The notes below the pieces were generated by a model. The model saw only the letters and a list, made by a program, of their open reading frames with translations, searched no databases and was not told where the DNA came from. Positions 6,248-6,425 of a DNA stretch of 6,425 nucleotides are shown piece by piece; position 1 is the first letter of the stretch, and the number at the start of each line of letters is the position of its first letter. The position numbers and the translations under genes were made by a program. The stretch lies in contig HF986695.1 of assembly GCA_000433175.1 (NCBI GenBank), positions 8,743-15,167 of the forward strand, in the 5' to 3' direction. Source of the stretch: Prevotella sp. CAG:1058 (GTDB lineage Bacteria; Bacteroidota; Bacteroidia; Bacteroidales; Bacteroidaceae).

Positions 6248-6425
6248 ATGATTGGATTTGTAATGTTGCTGGCGTGCCTGGCCGGTCCGTGGCGTATCTG
6301 TTTTGCGGAAGATGTTGGTAGTGTTGCTCTTGTAAAGAACGCGCCGTGTGGTAATCCGAGTTCCTTACAAGGAAAGCCGGGGCTTGCGTGTGATGACTTA
6401 ATACAGAAATACTTTACACCGTTTT
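6248..6425 (+). CDS. Possible exported protein, N-terminal part (runs off the window)
   Basis: An ATG at 6248 opens a frame that is still open at the window edge, 59 codons later. The first 20 residues look like a signal peptide: a hydrophobic run MIGFVMLLACLAGPW and a possible cleavage site after ICFA, followed by the polar EDVG. Cysteines are frequent (positions 10, 18, 34 and 48). Nothing in it resembles a family I know. The frame has a stop at 6227-6229, so ATG 6248 is the first usable ATG. Two short frames overlap it: one at 6160-6321 (53 codons, starting MRKKCILGCG), and one at 6171-6251 (26 codons) whose TGA overlaps this ATG as ATGA. Any of these, or none, may be translated; the window ends too early to decide. 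Confidence 0.35.
   Translation, partial: MIGFVMLLACLAGPWRICFAEDVGSVALVKNAPCGNPSSLQGKPGLACDDLIQKYFTPF

Noticed and set aside
6145..6423. A minus-strand frame open for about 90 codons entering from the right edge and ending at a TAA at 6145-6147.
   Set aside because: The translation is rich in Arg, His, Thr and Pro with no domain-like pattern, and it competes with the plus-strand frame that has a signal-peptide-like start. It could be the end of a gene from beyond the window, but nothing supports it.

Overview
This window looks like ordinary chromosome from a member of the Bacteroidales (Bacteroides/Prevotella-like). Four things point there. The primary sigma factor is short (287 residues) and lacks region 1.1, as in this phylum. 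Promoter-like sites follow the TTTG / TAnnTTTG pattern of the Bacteroidetes housekeeping sigma. The starts are A/T-rich with no Shine-Dalgarno sequence. The protein sequences resemble Bacteroidales versions. No mobile element, CRISPR array or phage gene is visible.

Left part (1-957, + strand): the last 42 codons of a DUF1015-family protein, then 13 bases later a complete YigZ/IMPACT-family gene, probably in one operon. A tRNA-Ser(CGA) gene follows with its own good promoter, a small inverted repeat in its 5' leader and a strong hairpin terminator.

Middle (958-2993, + strand): a full-length L-fucose isomerase gene (fucI, 591 codons, all three metal-ligand residues present). It stands alone, without the fucose regulator, kinase, aldolase or permease genes that often accompany it, and ends at a 17-bp hairpin shared with the convergent gene.

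Right part (2994-5988, - strand, listed in transcription order): degP/htrA, a periplasmic Do-type serine protease with two PDZ domains, ends at its own terminator. It is followed by rpoD with its own near-consensus promoter. A small exported protein of unknown function lies 44 bases after rpoD with no terminator or promoter between, so the two are probably co-transcribed down to the shared hairpin.

Right edge (5989-6425): a 259-base intergenic region upstream of degP with a -7-like box and a nested set of inverted and direct repeats, a candidate stress-responsive operator. Beyond it an open frame with a signal-peptide-like start at 6248 runs off the window; its status is uncertain.

I see no clearly new system. 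The most notable points are the solitary fucI, the coupling of the housekeeping sigma gene to an unknown exported protein, and the repeat cluster between degP and the divergent open frame.
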